In this document: piece by piece, positions 59,296 to 64,000 of the stretch
Layout: every line of letters begins with the position of its first letter
Numbering within the stretch: position 1 is the first letter of the stretch
DNA from: Zerene cesonia
Lineage: Eukaryota; Arthropoda; Insecta; Lepidoptera; Pieridae
Assembly (NCBI RefSeq): GCF_012273895.1
Contig: NC_052111.1
Coordinates: 2,108,001 to 2,172,000 of the forward strand
DNA: 64,000 bases
Direction of reading: 5' to 3'
Program-made: the position numbers and the translations under genes
Notes under the pieces: generated by a model
Told to the model about the DNA's origin: nothing
The model's database searches: none
The model's input: the letters and a program-made list of their open reading frames with translations, nothing else

Positions 59296-62200
59296 CGCGC
59301 GTTGCCATGGTTACGGCGCCCGCGTCGTACACTGCGCCTGCACGCGTCGCCATGGCGACGACTCCCGCGCTCACTTGATACACGATTGTCTATGGGCGGG
59401 TCTTTGGCATTTATTCACGCTTGACGCCCGCAATCGTCCAACGCCCCGGTCTTGAATTTGTAGCAATATTTGTTTTGGTTTTGTGATGAATCTTTTTATT
59501 CTTCGTTGTGTGCAATTGGCACTTAATGTGGATTTACGTAAAATCAAGTATTAAGATGCAACGATCGGACGCTTCGCCGTTAAATACTTTAGAGTTGCGT
59601 ATTTGACCCATTTATGAAGTATTTGTATTTTTGTGTAATTGAGATTCGAGATGAGAAACGGTACAGCTAAATATAACTGGATAAAATATTTACTTGACCT
59701 AAAAGCTAACATTCTAACGAAGGTTAATTATTCAGCTATTCCTGGAAAGTCAAAAATTTTCATTCATGCTGCTTTAATGTCTACTTTTAACGTAAGAAGG
59801 TAGCTCTTCAATGATGGTTGCTATCGATGGCAATGTAAATAAAATCTCTCGATATATCACATAGAAGTGTCTTTTACTCATTAAGGTATTATGAATGTTT
59901 AAAATCTTAAAAATCATTAGAAACACAAACTTGACATTTTATAAAAGCAGTAATGATTAGCAGCAAATACTTTTGAAGTAAAGTGTATTGGCACATTGGG
60001 TGAAATCTATGTACACCTGTACAAAAAAATGATGCTCTAGAGAAGTAAGTAAACCATAAAAATATTTACTTGATTTTTTTTTTCCTAAATGACAATAATA
60101 AAGATTATTTTAGTATGATAAAGACAGCAAAACTGATTTCATTGAGTAATGTTTGGTTAATTTTATCAAAAGCTATTAATTTTCTCGTTGAATTTTAAAC
60201 ACTAATTATGTTGGATTAGAAATGCATTCTGCATTTCATTATTATCATGATGCCTTAAATATTGTGTGTTAGTGTGTTAATGTAACATGGATTGGAAGTC
60301 TAGGAAGATAGTTTTATTTTTGTATGAGTTTGCTTACTGTAATTAAATTGCGAATGACTAAAATAATTCACTGTGTGTAATTCTAAACTAAAATACCGCC
60401 TCTCTGGACCACATCAATTATATTAACATGTTTAAAAATATATCTTAAAGACATTAGATGGTACCACGCCATTTCGTAGTAACGATAAATATGGAACATC
60501 TTTAAATATAACTTCGATCATCCATCGATTAAATCTCATCATCAATCAATCTCATTTTAAAATAGTATGATACATGTAAAATATGAAATGCTATTGCACT
60601 AAAACATGTAATACATGAAAAAATATACAAACTAAAATACCAAATTAAAAATATTTAAACCTTTTAAGGAACAACATTATCATATTTCGTTCGTTTTCCG
60701 GTTTCGTATCAGCCTTTTTAAGACGTCCATTGTTGGACGGATTGGAGGCCTCTACCTTTCGTACTTGTTGCCTGCGTTTCTAAAGTTCAAAAAACAAATT
60801 TTGTTTGTTGCTAGTTACAGCATCTAATATTTTATTTTTGGAAATATTAGAAATAAAATTAAATGAACCTGAGAATAGCAATATTCAAATCATTTCATTT
60901 CATTTCATTTCAATAGCAATAGTTAGTTTCATATAGTCATGTTGCAAATTTAAATATATTAATATGTATTTGTTATGTTAAAAAGTTTCAGTTGTAGATA
61001 AATATGTAGAACTAAGGAAATTGTCAAATTTTTCTATTTCAGCTGTACTAAATCAAGAAGATAAAGTAATATAATTGTCGTAGCAAGATCATGTATAATA
61101 TAGCGAAACCCAGGTTAAATAATAATATTTCGCACGTGCCACATAATGCTCGAGGTGGGGATCGTTTGAATGCCGAGGATCGATTTTAGTTATAAGTAAT
61201 TTAAAGAGCTCTTTATTCTTAAGTAGATAAGTGTTAGAATTTTAGTCCAATATGCAATATTAAACTTATTTCAAGACCACTAACCCCCTCCATACCAAAA
61301 GTAAGGTTCTCTGCCGCCTTTTAGTAATAAGTATTTTTTTTTTTATTTTTAGCTATTGATTTATAATTATTTTATGTTATCTGATATGAAATATCATATA
61401 AATGTATTTGACAGCTCTAAAGAAATGAGCATCTTTTAAATCGGCACAAAATCGTGTAAAATATACTTAATTTAAACAGCGCTTTCATACAGTTAGTTTT
61501 AAAATGAGACAAAATCCTAACCTGCGCCAACACGTCAATAATATTAATAAATAAATAATCAATAAAAAAGTTTTTTGAACAAATAGTTTTTACAAATTAA
61601 CGACGATGATCGGTTCCCTAGTACAGCCGTTTCGGGGCCATAGGAAGGTGCAGCAGGGATTTATGGTCAAATAGTAATATTAAAAAAGTTATAATATGTA
61701 CTAAATTAAGTATAAAAATTTCGTTGTTTGCTTTTTAATGTTATTAACACTTGGATAAAGATATTGCTTCTTGTGTCGTAGTATGTACTATGTATGAGTA
61801 GAAGATATTTTTTATATTGCACGTTATTGTGTAAAACAGCTTCATTAATTAAGATTTTGATATAGATTGTAAACATAGATTCCAAATTTCTTCGTGCAGG
61901 GTATTTCGTTGAAATAAAGGTCCTTAGTCGAAAAAGATAACTTCGTCTTCTTCATATTATATGAAGCACTCCAAACATGTATTGATATACTACTGTTATA
62001 AACTTTTATGTATTGGTCTAATGCTTAAAAATAACTCTTTCTATATGTAAGGTTTTGCGATTAGTATAATTGTGCAAAATAAATACTAAGTTAACGTCTT
62101 AGATATTGTTTTACATACAAGGGCTTTGAAATATGTTAATTTTAGGAATCTATTTTTAAGTTCTTATTTACATTTTACAAACTCAACATATCAAAGACAA

Positions 62201-64000
62201 TGGACGACAACTTTATACACGCACCATTATATTCGCAAACCCTTATAATGATTTACTGAGAAATAGGCTGGCTTTATGTACACATATCTCCAAATCAGCT
62301 CAAACCATCTTTAAAATAGCCTTACATAATTGTTATTGAAAACTGTACATAATTTGTAGTCTCAAATCTAGTTGTATAGTTAATAAATATATGATGTATT
62401 CTGGGGCCCTCCTCGATTATTTAACGACGCGCCTTGACGTATGAAGTATGAACTATTCTACTTACAAATATTTTTTTAGATATTAAGAGTGGGATTTTGT
62501 TTTTATTTATTATAATGGATTTGATAATTCAGCAGCGTAATCAATTATGTCAATTTTATTTTTCTAAATTAATTGAAACTCTTGGAGTCTTAAGCATTTG
62601 CTGTAAACGTGTAAGTATCCTTGGTTTGACAAATAGAGACACATTGATTATAGAGACCAAAAGCATCTGTATCACATACGTATATGTATGTTGTTTTTGT
62701 GTAACTTAAAATTAGTTTCGCCTTAATGACCATGGATTGCTTTGTTTAATTAAACGCGCGCCTATTTGCTACAAGTTTCGTTAATAAAATAGTAGATCTC
62801 AGATCTCATATAATTTTGATTTTTATGTTTACATTTTAATGAAATAATATGTAACGCCTACTGGAACAAAATGAAACTATTGTTTCTTGAATGTCTTTTG
62901 TAAGCTTGTGTTACAAATTTGATAGGTTTATGTATAAGTTGGTGAATTGTGAAAATGCTTTGAGTTTTAATGATAAAAATTGCGCCATCATTACACTACA
63001 TATTTTTATTATCTTACACAACCAATAGCCACTGAATATTGTTTGGTTATTTTTATATCATATCCATTTACACATTGGTAACAAATAGGTATAGAGATAA
63101 TGTAGCGCATGATGGACATATTATATGTAATAGGTTTAAATAAAACTGTTTATTTAAAAACTGTCTTTTATTTGCTTGTCAAAATATTTTCTTGTGTCGC
63201 GCCCTTGTTTCATAATAACATTATTGTATCATTACTAATTAAGTAAAATGTTAGCCGATAATTCAGTAAACATATTTATAATTTGCAAAGAATAAAAGTG
63301 TGCATATTGTACTTATAATTGCTGATATTAACTAGCTAATTGTTAAACATTTTGAAAGGGATCCATATTATCAATTTAGAGATTATACGAAATAAAAAAC
63401 AAAAGTTCGTTTAGTACATAAACTTTATTTACCATTTAAAATGTACCAATGTAAATAATGGAAATATTTATAAGGAAAGCTAAGCATCTTATAAAAATAT
63501 CTTTATCATTTTGAACTGCACACAGGCATCGGGCAAGTTGACAATTAAACATAGTTATATTAAATTACAACAATGTGATACCAACAAGTATATAGAGTAT
63601 ATAAAATTTTTTTGCAAAGCTTTCAAGTGTGGACACCGTGCCTCGATCCTGCTTCTTCTTTACGTTGTTTTCTCGCATATACACAGATTATAACGATTTC
63701 AATAAATATTAGTCGGAATGCAAGATTACACATCACGAAAGAAACAGATTACACTCCCAATTTAATCCAAGGCGCGCCCGTCCGAACCCCACGCCGCGAC
63801 AAGACGTGTCACATGACAGATTAAGTACTTTTAAATTTTATACTAGACACTTTTCATAAGACCCGGGGCACAATAATCTTACATATAACATAATTATTGT
63901 GGGGTTTATAGTGCTGCGTTAATTATTATAAAGAAGTCCCTGTCAGTTCATTTAACCTAGAAGTTCCAGAGAAAAAATATCTAGGTAAAATTGCATGTCG
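59296..64000. other. AGO1 3' UTR and downstream spacer
   Basis: AT-rich, with no coding signal. AATAAA poly(A) signals at 61913-61918, 62078-62083 and 63139-63144 allow a 3' UTR of 2.6 to 3.8 kb. A remnant of a common lepidopteran repeat lies at about 60705-60780 ('CAGCCTTTTTAAGACGTCCA', 'GATTGGAGGCCTCTACC'), and a short (TCATT)n run near 60892. TTTATT at about 63424 could be the poly(A) signal of an unseen minus-strand gene beyond the right edge. Confidence 0.45.
63139..63144 (+). terminator. distal candidate poly(A) signal for AGO1
   Basis: AATAAA in GGTTTAAATAAAACTG, followed by a T-rich stretch. It is the last canonical plus-strand signal before probable spacer. Proximal alternatives are at 61913 and 62078. 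Confidence 0.35.

Overview
The window looks like nuclear DNA from a moth or butterfly. It is AT-rich and its genes are split by many small GT-AG introns. The introns and spacers carry interspersed repeats of lepidopteran type, including nine copies of an element with TC...CTAG ends, a hairpin near CTAG and a conserved ATAAATGCGAAAG segment. There are three runs of N: one of exactly 1000 bases (26316-27315) and two of exactly 100 bases (40895-40994 and 42728-42827). I cannot name the species. No prokaryotic, CRISPR or viral system is visible.

Layout, left to right. (1) 1-6783 is gene-poor and holds repeats, a complete 552-bp MITE with TA duplications, and two doubtful single exons. (2) 6847-20611 (+) is a 15-exon organic-anion-transporter (Oatp/SLCO) gene of 1031 codons with two alternative first coding exons. 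(3) 23706-24284 (-) is an intronless mitochondrial cyclophilin. It is divergent from (4) 25216-27769 (+), the mitochondrial tRNA methyltransferase/RNase P subunit TRMT10C (roswell), whose middle is lost in the 1000-base gap. (5) 28213-38737 (-) is a 17-exon PHD-TFS2M-SPOC gene of the pps/DIDO1/PHF3 family, 1803 aa. It is divergent from (6) 40065-48605 (+), eIF3 subunit e, 445 aa in nine exons. The large fifth region of eIF3e (intron 43688-46952) contains (7) an antisense C2H2 zinc-finger gene at 45096-46385. (8) 49184-50335 (-) encodes mitochondrial ribosomal protein L53 and, six bases after its stop, a 57-aa single-pass membrane protein, so the transcript looks dicistronic. (9) 50992-59295 (+) is Argonaute-1, 913 aa in 15 exons with all catalytic residues, followed by a long AT-rich stretch with several poly(A) signals.

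The genes are mostly unrelated housekeeping neighbours: transport, mitochondrial protein folding, tRNA maturation and translation, Pol II-linked chromatin reading, translation initiation, and miRNA silencing. Exon joins were made by hand from splice sites and reading phase. Summed coding lengths are divisible by three for every complete gene, which supports the models. The points most worth checking are the dicistronic mRpL53 unit, the alternative Oatp promoter with a palindromic CRE, the probable false duplication around the 100-base gaps in eIF3e, and an unexplained 180-codon antisense ORF in an Oatp intron.
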